In this document: positions 35,601 to 45,132 of the stretch, in pieces
Position numbering within the stretch: the first letter of the stretch is position 1
How the letters are laid out: each line of letters starts with the position of its first letter
From: Melioribacter sp051488685
GTDB lineage: Bacteria > Bacteroidota > Ignavibacteria > Ignavibacteriales > Melioribacteraceae
DNA: 64,000 bases
Assembly: GCF_051488685.1 (NCBI RefSeq)
Contig: NZ_JBPSEH010000011.1
Span: forward strand, 21,740 to 85,739
Direction: 5' to 3'
The notes under the pieces: generated by a model
Told to the model about the DNA's origin: nothing
What the model saw: the letters and a program-made list of their open reading frames with translations, nothing else
The model's database searches: none
Position numbers and translations under genes: made by a program

Positions 35601-35727
35601 CGAACAAAAAGAACCGGGAATTTACACAGTCGAATTCAAAGCGGATGATTTACCAAGCGGTATCTACTTTTATCAATTATCGGCAGGCAATTATATCTCG
35701 ACAAAGAAGATGATTCTACTTAAATAA
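32680..35727 (+). CDS. Rhamnogalacturonan lyase, PL11, with FnIII, CBM35-like and T9SS modules
   Basis: 1015 residues. The signal peptide (about 1-25) is followed by the PL11 propeller domain (about 27-600), recognisable from its opening NLGRGVIAVPAEDGGIFIGW then RLLADDPDSIKFNIYRG and calcium-binding repeats of the DLDGDGxxE type (AADLDGDGQYEIVLKWD, YDLDGDGRAEVACKTADG, VADLDGDGKDEIIYGSM). Two fibronectin-III domains follow (about 603-780), then a CBM35-like module (YQSEDANLIGTVFVENNHLG, about 785-910) and a T9SS sorting tail (NYPNPFNPSTIISYTI ... KKMILLK). PL11 enzymes cut the rhamnose-galacturonate backbone of RG-I by beta-elimination. The carbohydrate-binding modules and the sorting tail point to a surface-anchored endo-lyase. 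It heads the depolymerase block. Confidence 0.94.
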   Translation: MKLVLRIIIIATMVLNYTSINLFGQSFRNENLGRGVIAVPAEDGGIFIGWRLLADDPDSIKFNIYRGNTKINDMPLSTTNFIDSAGTLNDNYKIVAVIDGNETSISEVVTPWENIYKTIPLQRPQGGRTPDGVDYTYSPNDASAADLDGDGQYEIVLKWDPSNSKDNSKSGYTGNVYLDGLELDGTLLWRIDLGRNIRAGAHYTQFIVYDLDGDGRAEVACKTADGTIDGQGNVIGDPNADYRNSSGYILAGPEYFTIFDGLTGKALATTDYLPPRGNVSLWGDSYGNRVDRFLACVAYLDGEHPSVVMCRGYYTRTVLAAWDWRNGQLTSRWVFDTDKGYPTYAGQGNHNLSVADLDGDGKDEIIYGSMAVDDDGTGLWNSGLGHGDALHVSDIDPNRPGLEVWGIHEKAQVGSALLEGRTGKIIWGTGPGDVGRGVAANLLDSYEGMECWGGTDGLRSVNNIKVGPNPPSSNFVVWWDGDLERELLDNIYIQKYGNTTQLLLKANGCASNNDTKATPSLQADLFGDWREEVIWRTSDNTALRIYTTNIPTSYRIVTLMQDRQYRLAIAWQNVGYNQPPHPSFFVGKSMFIPDSLKPPAKPINLRGTSLGDTILVEWDMNVETDVAGYLLYKGKSAEKFTDSIDVGNVTSYLDTNVKYDTTYFYALRAYDFHGNKSDLSDVISVTPTLRPEPPTAISYRHDNNSCLLMWEYSDINLISQINIYRSESKDLSSPVKFKAEKNVTSYEDKNLTKGKNYYYALTVTDTNNVESLRTGVIQITPADSFVYQSEDANLIGTVFVENNHLGYHGSAFTNFDASNSTVEFTSMPGYGGGPKTLLFRYALGNTDRTGSLIVNGKATNLTMRNTGDWTNYVIDSVEVNLNEGYNNTISFSATGSDFGNLDEIIIKSTFLTTVETISELPAKFVLYQNYPNPFNPSTIISYTIPVSNKADNSRIHVLLKVYDALGRQVATLVDEQKEPGIYTVEFKADDLPSGIYFYQLSAGNYISTKKMILLK

Positions 35728-35802
35728 ATTTTTTATATTGACAATACTTGTATGATTCATTTTCTTCTCAATTTTGTGGATTAAAAAAATACAGGAAAAT
35801 CT

Positions 35803-37914
35803 ATGATAGTTAATCCTATAAGAAAATCAAATCTGTCAGCACTTTCATTTGTAATACTATTTTTAATGGGACTAACAGTTTGCGGAAAACCTGGCAAATT
35901 GACTGTACTGAATAGTAACGAATCATTTACTTCATTCAAGATAGAAAACAGGTACGGCCATAATATTTTAATTGTACCGGCAGATACTCTGGGTGCTATT
36001 GGTTTTGTAGTTGGCGGCAAAGTTAATTGGCTTATGGGAGTACCCGAAATAAAAAAATCTTCCGATAATCAATTTATGTATTTATGGGAAAACGATTCCG
36101 ACACAGTCATTTTAGTTACCAGAGAAACGGATAAAGAAATTCAATTTAATTTCAGATTGGTAAATAAAGATGTCCAACCTTCCGGCTGGATAATAAATAC
36201 AAAGGCTGAGCCCGATGAATATTTTACTGGCATTTTCGAAAGAGTTGTTGATGGCCCTCAAGAAAAATCGTGGGAAAAAGATATCAAAGAAGGACTTGAT
36301 TTAAGAGGACAGCGAGTTGAAGTAAAGCTAAAACCAACAGTATCTGCTTATGCTCCCTTCTATATCTCATCGGGAAATTATGCTCTGTTTGTTAAAGGAA
36401 CGTGGCCAGGTATAATCGATTTTTGTAAAGAGTTTGAAAATGTGGTTCATATATCCTTTGAAGGTTCTCAATTCTCTTTTTCATTAATGATGGATGAATC
36501 GCCTGCAGAACTTGTTAAGAGACATGCGCTTGAGACCGGTCCGTCATTTGTGCCTCCTAAATGGGCCTTCGGACCGTGGAGATGGCGCGATGAACATTTT
36601 AATAATAAAAAATACTATGACAGTACAATTGTAGAATCTCCTTACAATTCACAGATAACCGAAGAAATATTATTAATGGCTGCTTACGATATACCATGTA
36701 CAGCATATTGGATCGACAGACCGTGGGGACCGGGTGTAAGAGGTTTTGACGACTACAAAATTGATTATGAACGCCTACCCAATTTTGAAAAAATGATTAA
36801 ATGGTTGGATTCGAAAAATATTAAAACAATGCTCTGGATAGGTCCGTTCGTAATGGGGAAAATGGCTGATACGGCAGCAGCTAAAGGCTACGAGTTGAAA
36901 AGTCGTATCTGGAAAAATTCCCGACAGGCTTTAATCGATTTCACTAATAAAGAAGCCTGTAAATGGTGGGGGGAAAACGGACCTGCAAAATTGGCTAAAA
37001 TCGGCATAAAAGGTTTTAAGCTCGATCGAGCAGACGGTGAAAAGCTTCTGGATTCATTACATTTATTTACATCAATTGGTACTAGTTACAGAGAAAACTA
37101 TAACGATTATCCGCGGCAATATGTAAAAGCAACTTACGAGGCAGTTAAACCGATTTTGGGCGACGATTTTATTTTATTCCCACGTGCACAATACACTGGA
37201 AGCGCAAGATATGGAGGAATGTGGGCTGGCGATACAGGAAATCCTCCCGAAGGTCTCAGGTCTGTAATAATTGGGGCTCAAAGATGTGCTATTATGGGAT
37301 ATCCTATCTGGGGTTCTGATACCGGTGGCTATCCTAGAAATATTAATAGAGAAGTTACAAAACGCTGGCTGGGTTTTTCATGTTTCTCTCCAATTATGGA
37401 AGTGGGACCCACAAATAATCGAGTCTTCTGGGATATGGATTATGAACCTTCTTTTGATGACGAACTTCTAGCAGTGTGGCGATTCTATGCAAAGTTGAGA
37501 ATGTACCTTGTAGACTATATTTATAATCATGCTAAAATTGCAAATGAAACTGGCATGCCGATTATAAGGCCACTCTTTCTCGAATATCCCGAGCAAAAAG
37601 AGTGCTGGAAAGATTGGACTACCTATAAATTTGGAAATGATATTCTTGTATCGATTATTTGGGAAGAAGGTAAAACAAAAAAGAAAATCTATTTACCCGA
37701 AGGCGAAGTGTGGATCGATCAGTGGGATAAGAAAGAATATAACGGTGGACAATTTATTGAAGTTGATGCTCCATCTTATAAAACACCTTTCTTCATACGT
37801 AAGGGCTCAAATTTGATTTTGCCTGACTTGAATGAACTATATAAAGAATCAGTCGAAAGAACCAGAATCAGGTATAACCTCAAAGAACTCGAATCGAGAG
37901 AAAATTGGCAATAA
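35803..37914 (+). CDS. GH31 family glycoside hydrolase
   Basis: 703 residues with an N-terminal hydrophobic signal segment (about 8-27). The GH31 barrel begins near PPKWAFGPWRWRDEHF. The nucleophile is Asp408 in GFKLDRADGE, and the likely acid/base is Asp477 in YGGMWAGDTGN; WGSDTGGYP and the WLGFSCFSPIMEVG segment are also typical. GH31 includes alpha-glucosidases, alpha-xylosidases and alpha-galactosidases, and the specificity cannot be read here. An alpha-linked sugar on pectin side chains is a reasonable guess from context. There is no T9SS tail, so it is probably periplasmic. Confidence 0.9.
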   Translation: MIVNPIRKSNLSALSFVILFLMGLTVCGKPGKLTVLNSNESFTSFKIENRYGHNILIVPADTLGAIGFVVGGKVNWLMGVPEIKKSSDNQFMYLWENDSDTVILVTRETDKEIQFNFRLVNKDVQPSGWIINTKAEPDEYFTGIFERVVDGPQEKSWEKDIKEGLDLRGQRVEVKLKPTVSAYAPFYISSGNYALFVKGTWPGIIDFCKEFENVVHISFEGSQFSFSLMMDESPAELVKRHALETGPSFVPPKWAFGPWRWRDEHFNNKKYYDSTIVESPYNSQITEEILLMAAYDIPCTAYWIDRPWGPGVRGFDDYKIDYERLPNFEKMIKWLDSKNIKTMLWIGPFVMGKMADTAAAKGYELKSRIWKNSRQALIDFTNKEACKWWGENGPAKLAKIGIKGFKLDRADGEKLLDSLHLFTSIGTSYRENYNDYPRQYVKATYEAVKPILGDDFILFPRAQYTGSARYGGMWAGDTGNPPEGLRSVIIGAQRCAIMGYPIWGSDTGGYPRNINREVTKRWLGFSCFSPIMEVGPTNNRVFWDMDYEPSFDDELLAVWRFYAKLRMYLVDYIYNHAKIANETGMPIIRPLFLEYPEQKECWKDWTTYKFGNDILVSIIWEEGKTKKKIYLPEGEVWIDQWDKKEYNGGQFIEVDAPSYKTPFFIRKGSNLILPDLNELYKESVERTRIRYNLKELESRENWQ

Positions 37915-38006
37915 AAATAATCTTTTAGCTCTCTGAGTTCTAACTCTATTTTATATCAATTAATTCTGCTTCAAGAGTAATCCCCTTGATTTAAGAAGAG
38001 GAAGGT

Positions 38007-39647
38007 ATGTATAAAAAAATAATTTTTACTCTTACGATTTTATTATCTACAGCACTTAACGTTCAGTCACAAATTTATGTTGCCGCGGATGGGAACGATG
38101 CAAATCCTGGAACTATCGATAAACCACTCAGATCGCTCCAGAAGGCGCAGGCACTGGCTAAAGCCGGCGATACGATATATATACGAGGAGGACTTTACAA
38201 AATTAAAGAAGATCAAATTTCCCGAATAGTATCGAATCTTTTTGCGTGTGTTACTTATCTGGATAAAAGTGGTTCGGAAGGGAAAACTATCAAATACTGG
38301 GCTTATCCTGGTGAAACTCCTGTATTCGATTTTTCGGAAGTTAAACCTGCCAATCAAAGAGTAGTGGGTATTTATGTAATAGGCAACTATATCCATTTGA
38401 AGGGAATCGAAATGACAGGCATTCAGACCACAATTACAACGCATACGGAATCATATTGCATTTATAGTAAAGGGAATCACAATATATTTGAACGAATTAG
38501 TATGCACGACAACGTAGGAACAGGCTTAAGGCATTATTCGGGTGGATATAATTTATTCTTAAATTGTGATTCATACAGGAATTGGGATAATGTTTCTGAA
38601 AATAAACTTGGTGGAAACAATGATGGCTTTGGTTGCCACCCAGATGCAGGTGGGAAAGGGAATGTCTTCAAAGGTTGTCGTGCATGGTTTAATAGTGACG
38701 ACGGCTTTGATATAATAAGAGCCGACGAATCTGTTATATTCGATAGTTGCTGGGCTTTCTTTAATGGCTATTCAACTTCATTCCAGAGTCTGGGTGATGG
38801 TAATGGATTTAAAGCCGGTGGCTTTGCTCACGATACCCAGGATAAAATTCCTGATCCTGTACCGAAGCACAAAATCGAATTCTGTATTGCAGCTGGAAAC
38901 AAATCAAACGGTTTCTATTCAAATCATCACTTGAGCGGCAATGAGTGGTATAATAATACGGCCTATAAAAATAGTGTCAACTTTAATATGCTGAATCGCC
39001 CAAAACGTGAGGATGCGACTAATATTGATGGCGATGGATACGACCATGTATTAATAAATAATTTGAGTTATCAAAAGGGATTTGGCTTAATAGATTTTGC
39101 TAATATCGATACAAGCAAAAATACACTCATTACCAATTCCTGGCAGTTCAACTTATCACTTAACGACGCCGATTTTAAAAGTCTCGATATAAATTTACTT
39201 ATGTCTCCAAGAAAGGAAGACGGTAGTTTACCAGAAATCGATTTTATGCGTCCTGTTCAAACCAACAAGGTTATTGATGCAGGAACAATTATTGGATTTC
39301 CTTATTTCGGGAATGCACCCGATTTGGGTGCCATCGAATCGGAATTCATCACTTCTATTAATTATAACGACACTAATTTACCCGCTAACTTCAGCTTATA
39401 TCAGAATTATCCCAATCCTTTTAATCTGGAGACAAATATTACATATTATTTGAAAGAACCAGCTGAAGTAAAACTTGCAATTTATAATTCCATCGGGGAG
39501 AAAATTAGTACACTTGTTAATGAGTACCAAAAACAGGGCTATTATAAATTGACATTTGACGGCAACGGTCTGGCAAGTGGAATTTATTTTTATAAATTGG
39601 ATATAAATGATAAATCAATTATGAAACAAATGACGCTGCTTAAATAA
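38007..39647 (+). CDS. Pectate lyase PL9 with T9SS sorting tail
   Basis: 546 residues with a signal peptide (1-21, cleavage after VQSQ). The PL9 beta-helix begins with YVAADGNDANPGTIDKPLRS. The calcium site is visible as FNSDDGFDIIRADES and the catalytic lysine as GDGNGFKAGGFAHD; NDGFGCHPDAGGKGNVFKGC and SNGFYSNHHLSGNEWYNN are also as expected for the Pel9A type. The T9SS tail begins NYPNPFNLETNITYYL and ends KQMTLLK. PL9 enzymes cleave homogalacturonan by beta-elimination (some act on RG-I). Surface location is inferred from the tail. It is followed after 26 bp by the rhamnosidase gene. Confidence 0.92.
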   Translation: MYKKIIFTLTILLSTALNVQSQIYVAADGNDANPGTIDKPLRSLQKAQALAKAGDTIYIRGGLYKIKEDQISRIVSNLFACVTYLDKSGSEGKTIKYWAYPGETPVFDFSEVKPANQRVVGIYVIGNYIHLKGIEMTGIQTTITTHTESYCIYSKGNHNIFERISMHDNVGTGLRHYSGGYNLFLNCDSYRNWDNVSENKLGGNNDGFGCHPDAGGKGNVFKGCRAWFNSDDGFDIIRADESVIFDSCWAFFNGYSTSFQSLGDGNGFKAGGFAHDTQDKIPDPVPKHKIEFCIAAGNKSNGFYSNHHLSGNEWYNNTAYKNSVNFNMLNRPKREDATNIDGDGYDHVLINNLSYQKGFGLIDFANIDTSKNTLITNSWQFNLSLNDADFKSLDINLLMSPRKEDGSLPEIDFMRPVQTNKVIDAGTIIGFPYFGNAPDLGAIESEFITSINYNDTNLPANFSLYQNYPNPFNLETNITYYLKEPAEVKLAIYNSIGEKISTLVNEYQKQGYYKLTFDGNGLASGIYFYKLDINDKSIMKQMTLLK

Positions 39648-39673
39648 AAATTATTCATTCATTAAGAATTAAT

Positions 39674-42532
39674 ATGACTAAGTATAATTCTCATAGTGGT
39701 GATTTCTTCTTCTTTTTATTAATTGTTGTAATCTTTTTTTTGCGCAATGAAATCAGTTTAGGACAAAAAGATTTATGGCCTGAAATAAATTATACTACAA
39801 AACCATGGACAAGATGGTGGTGGCACGGGAGCGCAGTTACAAAGGATGACCTGAAATTTAATATGGAAGAATTGAGCAAAGCCGGCTTCGGAGGCGTTGA
39901 AATAACTGCAATTTATGGTGTAAAAGGCTACGAAGATTATGATATAAAGTTTTTGACTCCGGAATGGATCGATATTTTGAAATATACTTTGAATGAAGCT
40001 AAAGAATTGGGACTTGGAGTTGATGTTGCCAATGCATCCGGATGGCCTTTTGGCGGTCCCTGGATTTCTGAGGAAGATGCTTGTAAGAATATCCAGTATA
40101 AAATTTATAGTTTGAAAGGAGGAGAAAAATTAAAAGAAGAGATAGAATTTATTCAGGAACCGTTAGTTAGAGCCGTAGGACGCAAAGTTGATATTTCGGA
40201 GATAAAATTCCCAATCAATGCAAATCCGAATTTACAAGAGTTAGCGCTGGATCAAGTACGCTTCGAAAGGAAATTGCCTTTAATTGCACTGATTGCTTAC
40301 AACAGTAACGGTGCAATGCTCGACATAACAAATAGAGTTGACAAAAGTGGTAAATTACTCTGGACAGCTCCTGAAGGGAATTGGGAAATTTATGCACTCT
40401 TTCAAGGATGGCACGGTAAAATGGTAGAGCGAGCAAGTAGAGGAGGAGAAGGAAATGTAATCGACCATTTTTCAGAAAAAGCGCTTAAGCATTTTTTAGA
40501 GCAATTTGATAAAAATGCAAAAGGGAAAAATCTTGACGGTATAAGAGCATTTTTCAACGATTCTTACGAGGTAGACGATGCCATAGGCGAAGCGAACTGG
40601 ACTCCACTTATGTTCGAGGAATTTAAAAGTTTGAGAGGCTACGACCTGAAGAACTATTTACCTGCTCTTTTCGGAAAAGATTCTGATGAGATGAATTCTC
40701 GAGTGCTCACTGATTTCAGAGAAACTGTTTCCGATTTACTATTGAAGCGTTTTACTAAAGTCTGGCAAAAATGGTCCCGTAATTATAACTCAGTTGTCCG
40801 TAATCAAGCACATGGTTCGCCGGCAAATGTTCTTGACCTTTATGCGGCAAGCGATATTCCAGAAACCGAAGGCACCTTGCCTCTACGAATTAAACTTGCT
40901 ACTTCAGCAGGGCATCTATCTGGTAAACAATTAATCTCTGCTGAAGCTGCTACATGGCTAAACGAGCATTTTTTATCGACATTATCGGATGTTAAAAAAA
41001 ATTTCGATCGCTATTTTGCAAATGGTGTCAATCATCTGGTTTATCACGGCACGCCGTATTCACCACAATCAGAAGACTGGCCTGGACGGCTCTTTTACGC
41101 CTCTGTCCATTTTGCACCCACAAATACCTGGTGGGACGACCTTAAAGCTGTAAATTCTTATGTAGCCAATTGTCAGGCATTTCTACAATCCTCCAGACCT
41201 GATAACGATATTTTACTCTATTTCCCTATTTATGATATCTGGTCAAAACAAGATGGAAATTTATTAAAACATCTGGGCACAAATAATGATGAATTAACAG
41301 AGGACCTAAAACGGCTTAGCAATTTGTTTTTGAATGAAGGGTATCAGTTTGACTTTGTTTCCGATAATCTATTGCGAATGTTGTCGGTAAAGAACGGTAA
41401 GATTGTATCCGCTAATTTTGCAGAATACAGAGTCTTAATAATTCCTGAGACAATTTTTTTACCGCTTAATACCTTCAAAAAAATTATTGAATTAACTAAA
41501 GCAGGAGCAACAGTAGTATTTAGTAAAAACTTACCTGCTGACGTACCCGGCCTTCATAACCTCGCAGAGCGAAGAAAAAGATTCGAGAAACTCAAAAGCA
41601 ATATTAAATTTGAAAAAGCTGACCAATGCCTTCTAAGCAAATTAGGAAGAGGAAGATTAATTATAGCTGAAAATATTCAGGAAGTTTTGAATGATATAAA
41701 TATTAAGCCAGAAAATTTATTGAAAGAAGGACTCTGGTTTAATCGAGTTAAACGTAAGGAGGGGCTCTGTTATTTTATTAGTAACTGGAGCGATAATGAA
41801 TTTGATAAGTGGGTCAGAATACGAAGGAGTGGGAGTGATGCCCTCTGGTTCAACCCGATGGAAAGAAAGTTTGGAAAAGCAAAAGTGAAAGTCGTCAACA
41901 ATGAATTTGCAGATGTCTATCTTAAACTCGACAAAGGTGAATCTATAATTTTGCAGTGGTATTCAAACAGTCAAAACGTCGATGAATATAAATTCTATCG
42001 TGCAACAAAAGATACCGTTGAATTAAACGGCGAATGGAAAGTAACTTTTGTTAAAGGAGTCCCCACTTTACCGGATTCAATGTCTACTCATACACTGGAT
42101 ACATGGACAAAATTTTCTGACGAGCTAAAATGGTTCTCCGGTACTGCAAAATATACAATCACATTCGCAAAGCCAGATTTTGCTACTGATGCAATTCAAC
42201 TGGATCTCGGTAAAGTTTTTCAATCGGCTGTTGTTTTTCTTAACGGTCACAAGTTATCAACACTTGTTGGACCTCAGTATCGTGTTGTTATTGATTTAGA
42301 AAAACTAAGAGAAATAAATACTCTCGAAATATTAGTGACAAATTTGATGGCAAATAGAATTATCTACATGGATAGAAATAAAATTAATTACAAAAAATTT
42401 TACAATATAAACTTTGCTGCTCATGAAAGAGAAAACATGGATGAAAATGGTTTGTTCACTGCCCAAAACTGGGAACCGCTGGATTCAGGTTTGGTTGGTC
42501 CAGTAAAATTAATTGGTCTTGTTGCTGAATAA
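39674..42532 (+). CDS. GH106 alpha-L-rhamnosidase
   Basis: 952 residues with a signal peptide (about 10-31). The GH106 hallmark at the start of the mature protein is clear: WTRWWWHGSAVTKDDLKFNM, GFGGVEITAIYG and VDVANASGWPFGGPWIS. Further blocks include AFFNDSYEVDD and GSPANVLDLYAASDIPETEG, which are expected to hold active-site acids. The C-terminal beta-sandwich is of the GH2 jelly-roll kind (LNGEWKVTFVKG then TAKYTITF). It releases terminal alpha-linked L-rhamnose, the main fuel of the microcompartment pathway. There is no T9SS tail, so it probably acts in the periplasm on imported oligosaccharides. Confidence 0.94.
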   Translation: MTKYNSHSGDFFFFLLIVVIFFLRNEISLGQKDLWPEINYTTKPWTRWWWHGSAVTKDDLKFNMEELSKAGFGGVEITAIYGVKGYEDYDIKFLTPEWIDILKYTLNEAKELGLGVDVANASGWPFGGPWISEEDACKNIQYKIYSLKGGEKLKEEIEFIQEPLVRAVGRKVDISEIKFPINANPNLQELALDQVRFERKLPLIALIAYNSNGAMLDITNRVDKSGKLLWTAPEGNWEIYALFQGWHGKMVERASRGGEGNVIDHFSEKALKHFLEQFDKNAKGKNLDGIRAFFNDSYEVDDAIGEANWTPLMFEEFKSLRGYDLKNYLPALFGKDSDEMNSRVLTDFRETVSDLLLKRFTKVWQKWSRNYNSVVRNQAHGSPANVLDLYAASDIPETEGTLPLRIKLATSAGHLSGKQLISAEAATWLNEHFLSTLSDVKKNFDRYFANGVNHLVYHGTPYSPQSEDWPGRLFYASVHFAPTNTWWDDLKAVNSYVANCQAFLQSSRPDNDILLYFPIYDIWSKQDGNLLKHLGTNNDELTEDLKRLSNLFLNEGYQFDFVSDNLLRMLSVKNGKIVSANFAEYRVLIIPETIFLPLNTFKKIIELTKAGATVVFSKNLPADVPGLHNLAERRKRFEKLKSNIKFEKADQCLLSKLGRGRLIIAENIQEVLNDINIKPENLLKEGLWFNRVKRKEGLCYFISNWSDNEFDKWVRIRRSGSDALWFNPMERKFGKAKVKVVNNEFADVYLKLDKGESIILQWYSNSQNVDEYKFYRATKDTVELNGEWKVTFVKGVPTLPDSMSTHTLDTWTKFSDELKWFSGTAKYTITFAKPDFATDAIQLDLGKVFQSAVVFLNGHKLSTLVGPQYRVVIDLEKLREINTLEILVTNLMANRIIYMDRNKINYKKFYNINFAAHERENMDENGLFTAQNWEPLDSGLVGPVKLIGLVAE

Positions 42533-42604
42533 TGAGTATACCCTTCGTATTATTTTTAACTTATCAGAGATAAATAAATTTTATATGGGCATATTAAAAA
42601 AATT

Positions 42605-45061
42605 GTGATGTTATTTTATTCCAGAAGATTAACTTGTTTAGCTAAAATTGGTTTAGTACCTCTTCTCTTTTGCTTTCTTACAAATTCGAATTTTGCACTG
42701 AGCTACAACAATTTTGGAAGCGGCAATTTCCGAATTGTATCTAAAGGAAATAGTGTGCCAATCATCTATGATAAGAACGATGCTGAAGTAGTTTATAATT
42801 GTGCAGTTGCACTGGCAAATGATATAAAACTAATTACCGATATAATGCCTGATATTCATAACAATTTAGAAGTCAATGATGAGTCAGCAATTATTGTGGG
42901 TACAATTGGGAAATCAAAAATCATCGACAGTATTAAGGCAACGGGAAAATTATCTGTTGCATCAATTGAAGGCAAATGGGAGAGCTTTGTAATTCAAAAA
43001 ATAAATAATCCCTTATATGGTTTAAACCAGGCACTTGTAGTTTGTGGTAGCGACCCGCGCGGAACAGCTTTTGGCATATTCGAATTGTCCAGACTTCTTG
43101 GAATTTCACCCTGGGTTTACTGGGCTGATGTGTTGCCGCAAAAGCAAAAAGAACTTGAAATATCGATCGATAAAATTGTAATGGGGCCGCCTTCAGTAAA
43201 ATATCGCGGAATTTTTCTCAATGACGAAGACTGGGGTTTGCAGCCGTGGGCTGCTAAGAATATAGATACCGATATTAAGGATATTGGTCCTAAAACATAT
43301 GCCCGTATTTTCGAGCTTCTGCTGAGACTCAAAGCAAATTTTATTTGGCCTGCAATGCATCCATGCACGAAAGCATTTTTCTACTACAAAGCAAATCCTT
43401 TAATGGCTAAAAAATATAATATAGTCCTTGGTTCAAGTCACGCCGAGCCGATGCTAAGGAATAATGTGGATGAATGGAATAATAATTTTATCAATGAGTA
43501 CGGAAAAGAACCTAGCGAATGGCGTTACGATACTAATTCCGACGAGATTAAAACATACTGGGAAGACAGAATCAAAGAATTAGCGTATTTAAATCTGGAA
43601 ACTGTAGTAACCATCGGGATGCGTGGAATTCACGATAGCGGTATGCCCGGACCTGACAAATTAGAGGATAAAGTTGAACTCCTGAATAAAGTGATAGAAG
43701 ATCAGAGAGATTTACTGGCCAAACATTTCAAAAAAGATGCTGCTGAAATTCCTCAAATATTCTGTCCCTACAAAGAAGTGCTCGATCTCTATTATGCTGG
43801 CGCAAAAATACCAGACGATGTTACGATTGTTTGGGCTGACGATAATTACGGCTATATTCGCAAACTCTCGACATCTGAAGAACAAAAAAGAAGCGGAAGA
43901 AGCGGAGTCTATTACCATTTATCCTACTGGGGCTACCCTGAAGACTATCTCTGGTTGTGTTCAACATCTCCTTCTCTTATTTCTTATGAAATGAGTAAAG
44001 CTTATGAATACGGCGCTGATCGTCTATGGATCTTTAATGTAGGCGATATTAAACCTGCCGAAATGGAAATTGAATTTGCTATGGATTTAGCATGGGATAT
44101 CAATTCGTGGAATCCAGTAAATTCAGAAAAATATATTGAATATTGGGCATCAAAAACTTTCGGGAAAGAATACGCAAAAGAAATAGCTGAAATAAAAACT
44201 TTATATTATCGATTGGCAGCCTCCGGAAAACCTGAACATCTCGATAAAATCGATTTTACAGAAAATGAAGTTAAAGAACGTCTTGCAACGTATCAGAAGA
44301 TTGCACGTAAAGCCAGAAGCTTGAAGGAAATAATTCCAGAACGTCTCCAGAATGCTTATTTTGAATTAATCCTCTATCCCATTTTAAGTGCTGCATACAT
44401 GAATGAAAAAATATTTTATGCTCGAATGGGAGATTACCAGAAGGCTAGCCGTGCTTACAATGAAATAAAGAAACTGACAGATATTTATAATACTAAAATT
44501 GCCAATGGCAAATGGAACGGTATGATCTCTATGAATCCTCGTAATCGACCAGTTTTTAATGCGCCGGATTCAATGAATAATTTTTATAAATCCGTTTCAA
44601 AGGATAACCGACTAAAACCGATAAAAATTATTTATGTCAGAGAATTAAAATTTGATACAACAAAATTATGCCTCCTGCCAGGATTGGGAATCGACGGCGA
44701 AAGTCTGTCATGGAAAAACTTTACTGGCCCCATCTATGACGAAGGAAATGCGTTAGATGCTCCAACTGCCTCCATTCAATTGCAACTTCCATCAGGCAAG
44801 CATATTATTGAATTAATCTGTTTGCCGACGCATTCCGTAAATGAGACACGCGGACTTCGCACGGCAATATCGATAGATAATCGCCTTATCGATATCATCG
44901 ACGTAAACACGATCTCTGGAACTGCGGAGTGGAGTCTGAATGTTCTCAGGGGTTTTGCTTCTGCCAGAACGGAATTTAATCTAAACGTGAATAGCATGGT
45001 CAAGCTACAGCTGTCGCTTCTCGATCCTGGTTTATCTATTAGCAGAATTATTATCTACTGA
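42605..45061 (+). CDS. GH115 alpha-glucuronidase
   Basis: 818 residues; the start may be the GTG at 42605 or the ATG at 42608, followed by a signal peptide (to about residue 31). GH115 features: VVCGSDPRGTAFGIFELSRL, ISPWVYWADVLP, VKYRGIFLNDEDWGLQPWA, LRLKANFIWPAMHP, NIVLGSSHAEPMLRN and TVVTIGMRGIHDSGMPG. The family removes (4-O-methyl-)glucuronic acid from xylan and arabinogalactan side chains; the latter fits an RG-I island. The C-terminal beta-sandwich ends SISRIIIY. There is no T9SS tail. It sits between the GH106 and GH2 genes with small gaps, so co-transcription is likely. Confidence 0.92.
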   Translation: MMLFYSRRLTCLAKIGLVPLLFCFLTNSNFALSYNNFGSGNFRIVSKGNSVPIIYDKNDAEVVYNCAVALANDIKLITDIMPDIHNNLEVNDESAIIVGTIGKSKIIDSIKATGKLSVASIEGKWESFVIQKINNPLYGLNQALVVCGSDPRGTAFGIFELSRLLGISPWVYWADVLPQKQKELEISIDKIVMGPPSVKYRGIFLNDEDWGLQPWAAKNIDTDIKDIGPKTYARIFELLLRLKANFIWPAMHPCTKAFFYYKANPLMAKKYNIVLGSSHAEPMLRNNVDEWNNNFINEYGKEPSEWRYDTNSDEIKTYWEDRIKELAYLNLETVVTIGMRGIHDSGMPGPDKLEDKVELLNKVIEDQRDLLAKHFKKDAAEIPQIFCPYKEVLDLYYAGAKIPDDVTIVWADDNYGYIRKLSTSEEQKRSGRSGVYYHLSYWGYPEDYLWLCSTSPSLISYEMSKAYEYGADRLWIFNVGDIKPAEMEIEFAMDLAWDINSWNPVNSEKYIEYWASKTFGKEYAKEIAEIKTLYYRLAASGKPEHLDKIDFTENEVKERLATYQKIARKARSLKEIIPERLQNAYFELILYPILSAAYMNEKIFYARMGDYQKASRAYNEIKKLTDIYNTKIANGKWNGMISMNPRNRPVFNAPDSMNNFYKSVSKDNRLKPIKIIYVRELKFDTTKLCLLPGLGIDGESLSWKNFTGPIYDEGNALDAPTASIQLQLPSGKHIIELICLPTHSVNETRGLRTAISIDNRLIDIIDVNTISGTAEWSLNVLRGFASARTEFNLNVNSMVKLQLSLLDPGLSISRIIIY

Positions 45062-45132
45062 ATATGCTAATATTCTTTCTCTATCTTATCACATCATTGT
45101 AAATTAATTATTAACTAATATAGTAGAGAGTT

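Noticed and set aside
35738..35775. Promoter before the GH31 gene
   Set aside because: TTGACA is present, but the nearest TATGAT-like box is far too close and nothing fits at 16-18 bp.
35803..35910. Lipoprotein signal on the GH31 protein (LTVC)
   Set aside because: The residue before the cysteine is valine, not Gly/Ala/Ser, so the lipobox is poor.
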